Below, piece after piece: positions 30,040 to 43,043 of a DNA stretch of 64,000 nucleotides. The translations under genes were made by a program, and so were the position numbers. Numbering within the stretch: position 1 is the stretch's first letter; every line of letters starts with the position of its first letter. The notes beneath the pieces are model-generated. The model saw only the letters and a program-made list of their open reading frames with translations. It made no database searches and was not told where the DNA came from. Source of the stretch: Tritrichomonas musculus (Eukaryota; Parabasalia; Tritrichomonadida; Tritrichomonadidae); contig JAPFFF010000002.1 in NCBI GenBank assembly GCA_039105265.1, positions 1,054,001 through 1,118,000 of the forward strand. Reading direction: 5' to 3'.

Positions 30040-30830
30040 TCAAAATTTAGGATTTGGTGGTTGCTACAGGCAACAACAGTGATAGGTATCACGATATTTA
30101 TTATGTGTAGCAATCAAAACCTTAAACTTGAACCTTGTCCAGAGATAATGTTTGACAAAGACTTAACTGGCAGCAATCTTAGCAAAGATCTTATCACTGT
30201 TGCTAGAGAAAAAGTTTTTACGATAGAATTTGACGATTCTGATTATGCTAACATACTTGAACCCAAAATATTTACATTTATAAAGGATATTAATCTTAGA
30301 GATGTATATAAATGCGATGTTATAGATTTGTTATAGGTATAAAAAATAACACAGGACTTGTTTCATAATGCATTAGAACTTAAGAAAATGATTCTGTATA
30401 AGGTAATGATCCATCAAGTATTACGTATATTAAGCACTTTAGCATACCTGGAATAGATATAGCTCAAGACCCAGATATAGCTATCGTGAAATATGTAAAA
30501 AACTTAGTAAAAAACAAGAGCAATAATAATTATGAAACATTAAAGACAAAATTAGATGAAATGGAGAATAATTTGTGGAAGCATTTTTATTATGTATTTA
30601 CACTTTGTGATGACCAAACGATAGATAACATTTTTTATTCAGATAATACTTCAACAAAAGAATTTGGTTTAGAATTTTATTAAGATTTTATTTTTAACAA
30701 GAAAGAATATTTAGTGATGATGATTAGAACCAATATTATAAAAGGGAAAACTTATATTGATGAAATTTATGGTCCTACAAGATTTATAGAATTAAATGAT
30801 TTTGAGTATACTAATTTTGATAATATTTAA
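30040..30830 (+). pseudogene. Degraded coding region of unknown origin
   Basis: Open fragments in different frames follow one another on the plus strand: 30061-30336 (ends DVYKCDVIDLL), a piece from about 30402 through 30683 (contains FSIPGIDIAQDPDIAIVKY and ends EFGLEFY), and a third to 30830 (EIYGPTRFIELNDFEY). Residue composition is protein-like and base composition is less AT-rich than the surroundings, so this looks like a gene broken by frameshifts and stops. I do not recognise the protein. It lies inside MULE-4, so it may be captured host or viral-like sequence. Confidence 0.4.
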
Positions 30831-31315
30831 CGTTATGGACGGCACAATTATAATTATAATATAAAGTAACCACGCTTATAATAATTATCATAATAATAAT
30901 AAAATAGATATATAGCAGTAGTGAACCGTAGGCTAGGCCAAATAAAATGCCCCAGCCTACCACTACTCCAAGGGCTCCCACCCCTGGACCCCGCCTTACA
31001 AAGTCTTCAAAAAGCTCCAACAGTCCATATAATTCAAAAAGTTGGTAACAAAAAAATTCTAAGCAAAAAGTTTTATGGTCTCGTTATCAAAATTATTTTA
31101 GGGCAAATAATCTACCTAAACCAATTTATGGGATAAAGACGAGGTTGATGTTAATATTCTTAATATTTTCATCATGAATGTAACGTTATGGACGGCACAA
31201 ATGGACGTCCTTATATCGAAGATTGTGCCAGAGCTATATGGTGCAAGTGTTAAGGACAGGCTTAACGAAGTATTATAAATATGATTACAAATATTTTTAT
31301 AAGCGTGGTTACTTT
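30831..31315. repeat. Rearranged segment with 18-bp direct and 16-bp inverted repeats
   Basis: ACGTTATGGACGGCACAA occurs at 30831-30848 and again at 31183-31200. AAAGTAACCACGCTTA (30864-30879) has its complement at 31300-31315. Between the direct repeats is a GC-richer, proline-coding stretch (about 30940-31020: CCCAGCCTACC, CCCACCCCTGGACCCCGCC). The pattern suggests a partial duplication or inversion inside the degraded coding region. The open frames across it on both strands are not convincing genes. Confidence 0.45.
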
Positions 31316-31916
31316 TATTTCGAAAATAACTGATGTAGAAATGGGGGATGGAGATTCCATGGAAAATACATATAAATGCTATAAGCTGATAGAATAGGTG
31401 AACTGGCACCTCCAGATGATCCCAATATCGATCAATAATTTCTTAATGAGATAGAAAATGACTGACAAGAAAAGGAAATAATTGTTTTTGTTGAAATAAG
31501 AATTCCAAGTCAAGAATATTAAAATGATTTTTTAAATCAAATAACTGTTTAATTTGACAAGAATATAAGTAATAAGATCAAATGATATTTTTTTAATATG
31601 GAGCTACAATATTATCAATTGTTTCACGGCAAAACAATGTGAAAAGCTTTATATAAATTAAACTATATAAAGTTTAAGATGGAATGAACAAAATATCTCT
31701 GAAAACTTTATTAGTTCAATTAGGAATGAAAACAAAAGCAATTAATGATAATTTATTAACTAAATAAAAGTTTTATTTCCTTTTATATAAAATATAATTT
31801 AAAAATAATAAATAATAAAGGTGCGTATTTATTTTGTAATATTAATTTTTTTATTTTATATTTATAATAGATACAAAATATAGAATCAGAAAAAATATTT
31901 TTTATTTCATTTCATC

Positions 31917-32313
31917 TATCAGAAGTCAAGTATACACTTTTCATTTTTCAAAAGCTCTGTTTGTTTATTTGGACTTTTTGTATTTCAGAATTATAGAATT
32001 AAATAAAAGATAAAAATGAAATAAAGAATTATTTTATCATTTATCAATATATTCTATATTTTTTACTATGAAATATCATACATTTACAAGGATATTTCTC
32101 TTATTTAAAAATCAAACAGAGTTTCAGAAATATAAAAATGCGTAATCTCGACTTCTGTTTTATATTTTCAAATAGTAAACATATATTTTAATTATATACT
32201 TGTATATGATTATTTATTTATATTTATTAATAATTTTTATATTGGTTTTTTTATAAACATGATTCAAACAGAGCTTCAGAAATTTTAAAAGTGTATGCTC
32301 GACTTCTGGTAGG
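31917..32313. repeat. Short interspersed repeat, three local copies
   Basis: A motif of about 48 bp containing CAAACAGAGCTTCAGAAAT and CTCGACTTCTG occurs at 32112-32160 and 32263-32313, and inverted at 31917-31966. A fourth copy at 49796-49846 (CAAACAAAGCTTCAG...) is the site into which MULE-2 inserted. The inverted pair 31917/32313 could be the ends of a small element of about 0.4 kb; no target duplication could be identified. Confidence 0.5.
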
Positions 32314-32700
32314 CTTTTGATCAATTGAATTTATTTGTTATTTATAGTTTTTAATATGCATTTTAACTATATGCTTTTCAAGGAAATCCTATAGATATTT
32401 ATTGAAAATTTTCTATCGTTACACCCCCTATCATTTTTTGTAAAATTATATCTGTCAAAAAAAAAAAAAAATAATTGTTTTTTGATCTTTTAGGACAAAT
32501 ATCATCATTTTTGACCTAAACTTTTTCATAATTTGGAAGTATTGAAAGATGTATTCTATGAGTTTATTCAATATTGACAAGTTTACAGCATTTTTGGGAC
32601 GGATGCCCTTAAATGAATGAAATATCTAATTCAAGTAAAATTGTAAAATACAAATATACTAGATTAAATCAAATAAATTTATATTTTAAATATAAATATA

Positions 32701-33585
32701 TAGGGGATTCAACCGTAAAAAAGTGACACATTTTTAAAACTTCAATATTTTTTAATAAAAATATTATCATTTTGTAGATAATTTGCTAAATAATCAAGTA
32801 TTAATTTTTGGAAAAAAATTGTCTATCATGTCATGAAAGGGAATGGATTTTTTAATTGAATGCTTTTCTTATATTTTTCATTTCACATTTCAAATTCAAT
32901 TAATATTTAAATAATAGAGTTTATCCAAATTCCAATTATTTTAAACTAGATAAAAAAGGCAGATGCAATCATATCATCTTGTTCTAGTATTTTTTTTATT
33001 TATTTCTACGAATTGACAGTTATTTTTTTTTATCTTCAGATATCATATTTCACTTCTAAAAAACATCAATGCCAATGCTTTTATTAATACATTAATATTG
33101 TAAAGCCAACTTTTTAGATCATTATTTTTAGTTGAAATAATAAAGATTAGAATTAAAATATTTTTACATTAAAAATGATATTATTATCACCATAAAATAT
33201 CAGTTATGAATCATGAAAAGATGTGTGATATTTCTTTATAGATTTTTAAAATTGATGTTTGATATGATTTGAATCTTTTTCAAAATTCATTAATTTCAAG
33301 TATTTAATCATTGAATTATATGTTTTTGTTTATGAATTAAATAATTATTCTATTGTATTTAACATGAATTGTCTTTTTTTGGTTCATAAATTATGAATTT
33401 TTCATATAACATTTCATGTCAACTTTCTATTATTCTCTTTCATGACCCTATAGATATTTTTTTATTATAAGATATATTTTAGAATTAATAAATAATGGAG
33501 ATATTATTTTAATAGTAAAATAAACAAAATAATTAATTTTTAATTTTTATTCAATTTTTTGACACTTTACAAACGGTTGAATCTA
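32701..33585. mobile_element. Small non-autonomous element inside MULE-4
   Basis: Inverted ends TAGGGGATTCAACCGT (left) and TAGATTCAACCGT (right, read inward), followed by a similar AAAGTG block, are flanked by TATAAATATA at 32691-32700 and 33586-33595. The flanks are so AT-rich that the exact duplication length (8-10 bp) is uncertain. The TAG start would fit hAT-like elements. No gene inside. Confidence 0.5.
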
Positions 33586-33746
33586 TATAAATATAAATAT
33601 TCTTAATTTGAAATAATATATCTAATTTGAAAATTGAATTTTATTTAGAATACACTTTTTTAATGAATTATATAAATAAATGAAAAACTAGAAATAAAGA
33701 AGCAAGTTTTTGAAAAGTCTTTGATTTAATTGTTGTTTATGTGATA

Positions 33747-36700
33747 TTAATGTTTATGAGTTGAAGTTATATTACCAAATTGATCAATTCTGTTTCTTTG
33801 TTGTTTTAACGATGTCACTCCTATTGGAATGTCATTATTCATTTGTACAATTCCATCAAAATTAGGATAAATAATATGATGTTGGAAAATTGATTTGTAA
33901 TATGATACGAAATATCTGGGATGTATCCATTTACTCCAGTCGATTTTGAATTGACAAGCCACGGCGAGTAAATGGATACATACCATACCTGTATCATGAT
34001 AGAATTTGCATAAGCAAATTGGAGCTTCATCAGGACAAATTATAACTGTGCATTTTTCAGTAGCATCTTTAAATACTTCATATTTAAATTGTGAAACTGG
34101 CGTTTGAAAAACTGTTAAATGCTGAGCAATTGCAAGAGCATAGCTTAAATAACTTTGAGCACTATTAGTAAGTGTTCCACTTTGTGAACATATATCTTGA
34201 AGAGTTGTAAATCCAATATCATATATCTGCTGGAAAATTTCCAGAGGTTCCTTATTTTTGAGGTCTAGTCTTTTGATTTTTGCGTTCAAAGATTCAACTG
34301 CAGATGATGATAAGCTTTGATCTCCTTTAGCATCTGTTTCAAAACGGCTTATTTTACTCCATTTATTGCCTGTATCTAAATATTTTTTTAATTCATTGTT
34401 TGATTGATTGATAGCATTTTTTTTTTGAATTATATTCTTGTGGAGATTGAGACTTTACAAGTGACAAAAATTCTTCTTTACTCGGACAATGCTGACTTAT
34501 ATGCCATGCACAGAGTAAATTGTTAATTCCAACCTTTTCTATGCTACCAATTAATGCTCGAGAATCATCAGTATGACAGGTTTCAATTCGATGCAAATGA
34601 CCTCTCAACAAACTCAAAAACAAATCTGTATAATCTCCTTTTTCTGAGGGAGCCCATGCTACGGCCAGAGGAAGAATACTTCTGTCTCCGGTCATTGTTA
34701 CCAAAGTATACAAGTGCCCTTTTGAAATGCCATTTTGAAATCTGGTATCAGTTTGTACGACGGGGAAGAAAATTGATGCATAAATAAATTGGAGAGCATA
34801 GTTGGGCACAATACCAACAAAATCTATCAATCCTTCATTGTTTTTATGTATATATCCATTACCTCCTGCTTGCCTAATTATTTGAATAAGACTGGTCAAT
34901 TTGCCCCAGGATGCTAATCTGTCTTCTCTGGTCAAATTAAAAACAATATTATAATTCCTCCTAATTCTTAGATTATTAATTGTGTTTGGTAATAAGTTAA
35001 ACTTTGAATTTATTTTAGCCATATACTTTGCATCTAATTGTGAACTTTTACCGTTTTCAAATATAACTTTTTGAAGTGATTCAGTTGAAACAATGACTGG
35101 CTTCGGGCATGTATGGTAAGTCTGATTTTCTAAATGAAAACCATCTTCAGATCGTATAAAATTAGCTGTATAAAAGCATCCTTGTGATTTGCATTTAAAT
35201 CCAAGTCTGCTTGGATCTTTTGTTTCAATTTTCATAAGTCTATAACCTTTATTTGCTTTGGCTAAAATTGTTTGAACAATAAATTCATTTTGAAAAGGTT
35301 CATGTGATTCAAGATTTGCAATTGTTATTGTATCATTTATATCATTTACATCAGATGATGATTCTGTTACTTCATTATTTGTTCCTACAAATTTTCCTTC
35401 AATATCAAATCTGCTCCAGCATTCACTCATTTCATTTTCTATGGCGCTATCGTGCAGAGAATTAATATCTTCTTGGCTCAATGAATTTCTCGTTGGCATT
35501 GTAATCATAAAAGTCTTATGTGTCGATGGTTCTAGTATTGGATTTTCCAGTTGCCGCATCCTTATATTATTATCCTTTTTCTTTCTGGCTTTTGCTTTTG
35601 CATTATCTCCTTTATCAAGATATTGTTTGCCTTTTGGTCTTCCACGTTTCTTTTTTATACTAAAATCATCAAATATTTCATCACACATTGAAAAATCAAA
35701 TATTTTATAACTTCCAATATTATCTTCAGATATAAAAGCGAAATTATTATATTTAAATATCTGATGCAAAGTATTTTGATCAATCACTTTTTTTTTATTG
35801 AAATAATTCTTTTCAATGTAACTTGCAAGTTCATTATGATGACATTTGACTGATTCTATAAAAGATTGTTTAAATGTTTTGTCATCAGGTTTGATACGTT
35901 TTTCTTCAAGAAGGTGAATTATTTCAAAGTTATTACCATGTATGGCAAAAAGCCAAGATTCTGGAGTTATTTTGGCTCCATTTTTTTGTAAAAATTTGAA
36001 AATTTTAAATGATCCGAAAAATGCTGCATAATTTATGAAACTCAATTTACTTACAATTGAATTTTTGATTAAAAATAAATTAGTTTCATATATAGATAAA
36101 TTGATTATTTCGTCAAATGAGATTTGATTTGTTTGAATATATGATTGAAATTCAGTAATCATATCACATTGGATTAATTTACAAATATAACTATCATTCT
36201 CACCTATTTTTCTGTTTTCATAAAAATTGTCAGGCAATTCTGTGTTAATCTCATTAATCCAATTATTATTTGCATTATTTGGAGGAAACCAATCATTTTT
36301 GATAAATGGCTGTAATTCAGGCGAGAAAAATTGTGGATATTTAGTTATGATAAATTTTTCCTTTATCAGTTGTTTGCAAACATAGTCATCAAATATTAAT
36401 ATTTGACTTTCGATTAAAAATAGTAGAATTCTTTTGTTGCTTTTGAAAATATCAAATATTTCTGAATTCGAGAAGTTCTGAACGATTTCGGCTTTTATAT
36501 CTAATATAATTTTTTCAATTTTCGGGAAAAAATTGACATATCGATGATGATTGTTCGATATTCTGGTGATTAATGTTAACATTAATTTAAATTCTTGTAT
36601 ATTTTCATAGATTTTTTCATTTACAATGATATCTGTAATGAGCTGATAACTTTCTTCAATATCTTCCTCTGTATCAATAAAACTTAAAAGGTAATTTTGA

Positions 36701-36765
36701 ACCTTTTTCATTCTATCAAGGATAATTTCATCATAGACTGCATTTACGGAATTTGTATCATCCAT
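33747..36765 (-). pseudogene. MULE transposase with N-terminal ankyrin/DUF3447 region, frameshifted
   Basis: The main frame (34393-36765, 790 codons, ATG 36763-36765) has, in order: a helical N-terminus and ankyrin/DUF3447 region (about 1-330; AFFGSFKIFKFLQKNGA, AIHGNNFEIIHLLEE, CHHNELASYIEKN); an AT-hook RGRPKGK (374-380); a FAR1/WRKY-like zinc finger (C525, C530, H551, C553); and a MULE DDE core with D673 (QTDTRF), D733/D734 (HTDDSRAL) and C752-H755. At a 10-A run (plus-strand T run at 34417-34426) the frame ends prematurely. The next frame down to 33747 carries the catalytic Glu (SAVESLNAKI) and a SWIM finger (CLCKFYHDTGMVCIH). A one-base change in the A run would join them. A TTTCATTTTTTTATT initiator-like motif precedes the ATG. 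Confidence 0.85.
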
Positions 36766-38010
36766 AATAAAAAAATGAAATCCGTTGACTTTTTTTTTAG
36801 AGTGTTACGTTAGTTTTTTTTCAGATTAGTCGTTTATCTTTTTTTTTTTTGGTTTATTCCGTTTAATTTAGAGATAAAGTCGAATTTGATTTTAATTGAA
36901 ACCTTATTGAAAAAAATAGAATAAATTTTGAAAATGAAATTGAATTTATAACCATATGTATTCAATATTTTAAAGCTCCTCTTAAATCAATTTTAAAATC
37001 TCAATATACATATATTATCAATATCTTTTTTGTTTCTTTGCTTCATAGTTTTATTTTTCATAAATTACTTTTTATATCATTAAGAAATAATGTTTATTTA
37101 AAAAACATAATATAATATATAAAAATAGCATAGATGAATTTATATTTCAACTAGTTTATTATTTCAATGAATTAGTTTTTTTTTTTTCAATAGAAAATAA
37201 ATTTATCTAATAGATTTAATTTAATTTATAGTCAATTTTAAAGTTATTAAGTCTAATAATGGAATTAATTGAATTTTTAAAAATATAAACCGAAATATGT
37301 AAATTTATCAGAAAAAAATATGTGTTTTTTTTTCCATTTTATCTTGTTAAATATTTGAAATTATAAGTAAAAATGATCAGATTGAAATAAATAAAATTTA
37401 ATACTATAATAAATATTTAATTAATGTCTTCTTTTGATTAAAAACAAAAAACAAAAAACAAAAATAAAAAACATTCAATAAATACATCACAAAAAGTGGC
37501 AGGTAAAAGCTATTATACTCAAAAAATTGATTTCAAATTCAGTTAATTTATATACGTTAATGAAATTTGTAAAAACACTTTTATAGAAATAAAAAATGAT
37601 TGTATTCACGATAATTTAGTATAAATATTTATTATATATCAATATATTAAAGATAATTATCGTAGGGTTATTTTATTTATTTATTTTCATCGGTTTTAAT
37701 TTTCTAACGTACTTCTTGCAATTTTAACTAACGTCTTGACTTTTTTGATAGTTTTTTTTTTACTAAATAGTGGGGAAAAAATAGATAAATTATTATTATT
37801 TGTGAATATAAAATAACAATTCTTTTTACTTCTTAACAAAAATGTATTGTCATCTTTGAAAAAGTTATTTTTTATTTATCGTTCAGGCCATTTTTAACCT
37901 CATAACCGTCCCCTGCGAACTTTTTCCAAAGCCCTCGCAAAACCCGGTCCTATTTTTCCCTTCGCCCGTTAAAGATAGAAAAAAACTGTCATTCATCTAT
38001 ATAAGGATGA

Positions 38011-38202
38011 ATGGCCAATTTAGGGTCAAATACTCTCGCGGTTGACAGTTTTTTATTGAGAAAAAGCCATTTTTTGAAAGCTGGCAATTCTTTTTTCAGA
38101 CTCCAAAAAAGAATTGCCAGCTTTCAAAAAACCAAAAAGAATGATTTATTTAATTTTCATTATTTTTATAAAAATTATGATAATTTTGGAAGTTTGAAGT
38201 AG
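38011..38202 (+). other. Short frame enclosing a 27-bp perfect hairpin, possible structured RNA
   Basis: At 38070-38096 and 38105-38131 there is a perfect 27-bp inverted repeat (core GAAAGCTGGCAATTC) with an 8-nt loop CAGACTCC. A 63-codon frame (MANLGSN...) reads through it, but the protein is unconvincing because the two stem halves encode it in part. The preceding 37880-38010 stretch is GC-rich for this window (CCGTCCCCTGCG, AACCCGGTCC). A hairpin RNA, a MITE relic or a very short gene are all possible. Confidence 0.4.
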
Positions 38203-39958
38203 GCAATTAAGAATGATATTTGAATTTAATTTTTTTTTTAATAAAATTGATTAGAAATAATGTTTTATTTTGATTATTAATATTGTTTTTATAGAAGAAA
38301 GGTGAAATTCTTAATCGCATGCTTCTGTAAATTAAAAATTAAAATTGAGAAGGAAAAACTTTTTGCAAAAGAATGACCAAATAAATTCAGAATAATAAAA
38401 TTTAATCTATTTAAGAAGAGCATAAAAGCAAAAATAAAAAGGAGGGCTTATTTAGTGTAAATTAGTTTAATTGAAAGATAATTTTACTTAATGAGAATAA
38501 AAAACTTGAAAAATGGATGCTATTTGTGAATTTATAATTGCATTTGAGGAAGGAGTTGGATTCGTTTGCTGAGAAAACCTTGCTTGCATGTGAAAAGAAA
38601 CATAACTGTGTGCGGAGGAATTTATTTGTGTGCTACTAGAGATCTATGTCGATTAAGTTTGCTGATCTGAAAATGTTGCTTGTAAATATGTTGTTTGTTG
38701 GTATTTACTGTTTTATTGATTATAACAGTTGTTTATAGGCACTGGCTTACCTTTGCTTCCGGATTTGTGGTTATTTTTTAGTGATCTGCTTTTTTAGTTT
38801 GTCATTTGTCCTGTATACTGATAAAGCTAACATTATTTAATTATTCGTGGTTGCGATTTGCTTTTTTGTAGTTGTTACTTGCTTATTAATGGTTGCTTTT
38901 GAACAAAAAGATTTTTGATTTTATATAATTATTTTACTTTCCTACTTTTTCTATGTCAATAATTCTTAATCTTCATTCAATAAAAACATCACAAAAAGTT
39001 GCCGATAAAAGGCATTATCTCAAAAAATTGATTTAAAATATTCATCAACTGATATAAACTTTTCTCAAAATTACAAATAATTATTGAAAAATTTAAATAA
39101 GTTATAGAAAAAAAAAATAATTTTAAAATGTTGATATATCAAAATATGATATAGATTTTTCTAGTAAAAACAATTTATATACTACTCAAATATATTCCAA
39201 ATAATATAAAAATCAAAATACTTTAAATAAATACAGTAATATATCTTGATTTAATACCAAATACGTTTATAATAAGTTTTGATTTAATCATAATCTTCAT
39301 TTTTCTACATCAAAAAAATAAAATAAGAAAAAATGATTTACATATTTTCTAATATTGATTCACATATATATATTTTAATATGTTTTTGTTAGCAATTTAC
39401 TGATTGGTTTATGAATATTATAGAATAATCGTATATATTCAGAGGGTTTTTTATAACGTTTAAAGCTAGTATAATATGTAAAAAATGATAAAGAATATTA
39501 TTCGAGGAGATTTTCTATCTATTTCAACAATGAACCAAGAAAATTAAATTATTAGATATAAATCGCTGATCTAAAAATATACGAATTAGCATTTTATATC
39601 GCAAAGTTCGACGTAAAACTCAATTGTCTACAATGTCCTGGTACTTACAAACTTTTTTCTCGTGGAGTTTGTTGCGATTAAATTAGATATTATATTTGAA
39701 AAAGGAATTTTGGGATAAAAATTGCGTCATTGTAATCTCCACGGAACCCCGATTAATATATATTTTTTTCGGCTTCTTACTCTATAAATGCTGCAGCGCT
39801 TAACATTTTGGAATTTTTTAATGATATGTTTTTGAGAGGAAAAATGATACTAAATATTTTTTCTTTATCAATTGGAGATATTATTTTTTTTACCTTTTCA
39901 ATTTTTGATAACTTAAGTGAAAAATTGAGTACTTAGGTGAAATAGTCCCTTTTATAAT

Positions 39959-41642
39959 TTTATAAATAAGAAATTCTGATTTTAAAAATTGAATTGATTA
40001 TGACAAAACTTTCAAAAATTTTAAATAGATTTTTTCAATATTTTTGAATCATGATCGATACAAAATTAATCATTATTAGTCAATTTCATATTACATGGCT
40101 TTATTCTAACAAATTTGAAACAATACTTAAAATAAAATACGGACAAAAACCAGTGGTTCATATTTGTATAGATGCATATAACAACTTGACTTCCATTACA
40201 TGCCAGATTTTACACTATTCGTTGATTATGATTTTCGAATCAATTAACTAATAGTCAACGGTTTTCCAGCTATTTATGAATACTTTTTCAGCAATTTTAG
40301 AAATATTACTCTTGCTCCTTCATAATATTTATCTACTTATACATCGTTAATATAATCATAGCAGTTTTGCGAAAAAATTGGCATATTCCTATTCACTGTC
40401 CTGATTTTAATCTTGCCTAACATCATATTTAGCAGCTTTGCAGTCTCTTGCTTTTAGAATAAAAATTTTTATTAATAAACGAATGTTCAGAAAATTGAAT
40501 GATCTTTCAAAATTTTAGACTTGAAATCGTAGTTTTGAACATATGAATATTAACTTTTTTTAAAAAATATCTATACACATATTCACTTTGAAATGTTTTA
40601 TACATATAAAAAAATCAGATGAAGTTTTTATCATAAGGAAATAAAATTTGATATCATTTTTTTATAAATATATCCAAAATCCCAAAAATGGCTCTGTCAA
40701 GTTAATTATTAAAATTCATAGATTCGAATTTTTAATGAATAATTCTGTCAAGTTTCATATTGAAGGACTACATAGTTTTTCAATTTTTCTTGATTAACGG
40801 ACTATTTGTAGATCTATGTAGTCATTCAATTTTTGATGAATGAAATTATAAAGCAGCATTATTCTTTTTACTCACAAAGAAGTTTAATCTGACAGAGAGA
40901 TTTTTTTTTTATTCTATTTTAAAAAAAGTTTTTTATTAATCAATTTTAATTCATTTGTAACAAAATTTCAAAGCGCTTTAAAAAAACATGTATTTATAAT
41001 AGATAACTTTTATATGAATACTTATATTAACAATTTGATTTTATAATATTTTTTCATATAAATAAATAAAATATTGCATGATCACATCTTGCTTATATTA
41101 TCTTCATTTTCCAGAAAATAATAATTTTGATTCTTTTACAATCTATTTTTATTTTATTGAAATAACATCTGGATATATGGATATTTAAACAATTCTATAT
41201 TTAATTTTTAATGAGATATTCTCATTTGAAAAATGAATAATTCAATTTTTTTTTCAAATAATTCCTTTTTTATTTATTCAAAAAAGCAATTATTAATTCA
41301 ATTAATGTTTTATAAATATACAATAATAAAAAATTGTTTTTTATTTAATAACATAATATTTTTGTTTAAAAAAATCACAATCATTGATTATATAATATAA
41401 TAGTTATATACTACTTATTTATCCAGATATTAATGTTCATACTACACCCTTAAAAAAATTGTTTTTTGAATTAAGATAACCAGATTAGGATTCAATTTTT
41501 TTACAAAAAATAATTTATTTTTATCTTAAATTCCTCTCGAAAAATATGTCTTTTTTATATTATATTTATCATTAATACTGCCATTTAAAAATTATATTTT
41601 GAAAGAAAAATGATCTGTCGAGTGGATAGAAGTTTCCATACC
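39959..41642. other. AT-rich stretch without recognisable features
   Basis: No gene, repeat pair or element end was found here. The only frame of any length (40051-40251, 66 codons) has no features that distinguish it from chance. Confidence 0.5.
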
Positions 41643-41651
41643 TTTTATATA

Positions 41652-43029
41652 GGTGCGGACACCTACTTTACATTTTTAACGTTTATAAAAATATGTATAT
41701 CTTTTTATGTATTAATAATTACTAAATAATATTTTGATATTATATTCTAGTGCACTTATTTTATATATTTATTATTTAAATGTTTTAAAATATCAATTAT
41801 ATAAGTTATAATAACACAAACAAGTATCCTATGAAAATAACCCAATCCAGCCACCTGATGGATGGATTGAAATTATAATGATTAATTATTATATATATTG
41901 GAAATTAATGATTAATTATGCATTTTGTTATTTTATAAATATTTCATATTTTGTTAAAAAGTTCATTTTAATGAATTTTTACATATTTTTTTGAAATATC
42001 TAAATAAATAAAGAATTTATTTAGATTATAATTACATTTAGATATATTACATTTAATTTAATAAAGATATGCCAAATTTAGTTTAATTTGATTCAGGGGG
42101 CTGAGCTGCAAAAATCAATTTTAAAATCATAAACATTAATAACGATTTTTTTTCAATAAAAAATTTTTATTAAAATATTAAGCAAATATCTTTTTATATT
42201 TATATGTATATCATAGATTATATAACTTTTAATAATATTATATATATAATATAAATATTTAAAATAAATATAAGCAATTAATAAACTTTATATAACTGTA
42301 TATTCTAAATATTGAACAATTATAATTTCAAAGCGCTTTTCATAAAATGTTAATTTGAGAGAAATGAAATAAATAATTTTCTTTATATATTTTGAAGTTT
42401 AATTAAAATTTAAATCAAATGTAGAAAGTTTTTTTTCATTAATTTTTTTTTGCATAAATTTTGAATAAAAAAATCTTCGAGAATAAAATTGAGAATATAG
42501 TAAATAATAATTGAGAGTTGTTACATTTAAATTCATATCTTAATATGTAATTTATTATTTTATTATATTATAATTATTATTCGATATATATAAAATATAT
42601 AACAATTATATATTAATAATATAATTTTAAAATACTTTTTTTTATTAAATTTGGCCCATTTTCATTTTATCAATTTTTTTTTGGGCCAATTTAAGTGGAA
42701 ACTATATCATACATTAATAATTAAATAATAACAAACGAGACACATTTTTTTAAATAGTATAAAAATGATTTTTATCATGTTTTTATTACTTTTTTTCTTC
42801 TAAATAATAGATTTTTCTCTTAATTACATAATTTCTATAGTTTACATATTTTTATATTTTTTTCAGTGGTTTATATTTTTCTACCTCAGAAAAAAAATCA
42901 TATATCGCCACAAGTCGGCCCCGTGGACGAAAATAAAAAATAATTATATCATTATAATGCTCATAAAAAATAATTAATATATGCAAATTTTGATGCGAAT
43001 CTAAATCACTTCACCCTGTCCGCACCTCT
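41652..43029. mobile_element. Possible non-autonomous element with GGTGCGGACA ends
   Basis: GGTGCGGACA at 41652-41661 is inverted at 43017-43026 (TGTCCGCACC). TTTTATATA lies directly left (41643-41651) and 3 bp right of the other end (43030-43038), consistent with a 9-bp duplication and slightly uneven termini. The interior is AT-rich with no gene; TTGGCCCA...TGGGCCAA near 42650-42700 can form a small hairpin. Confidence is limited by the short inverted repeat. Confidence 0.5.
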
Positions 43030-43043
43030 TTTTATATACATGA

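Larger units (their letters stand above)
25820..39949. mobile_element. MULE-4: 14.1-kb Mutator-like element with ankyrin-MULE transposase
   Basis: Ends GGGTTTATTTCACCTAAGT and, inward from the right, GGGACTATTTCACCTAAGT lie beside a perfect 9-bp duplication TTTTATAAT (25811-25819, 39950-39958). The inverted repeats match for about 1.04 kb (25820-26861 and 38908-39949). The interior is mostly AT-rich sequence without genes, plus a frameshifted transposase gene (33747-36765), remnants of another coding region (30.0-31.4 kb), a nested element (32701-33585) and a strong hairpin (38070-38131). Regions 26862-28350, 28600-30000 and 36790-37870 show no gene. The large size suggests accumulated insertions or captured sequence. 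Confidence 0.85.

Noticed and set aside
31116-31409. 97-codon minus-strand frame in the rearranged segment of MULE-4
   Set aside because: Overlaps repeats and plus-strand remnants, Ser/Leu/Ile low complexity, no start context.
35441-35710. 89-codon antisense frame in the ankyrin-MULE gene
   Set aside because: Shadow of the linker and AT-hook region on the opposite strand.
40051-40251. 66-codon frame in the gene-poor stretch after MULE-4
   Set aside because: No motif, no second copy, composition as expected from AT-rich DNA.
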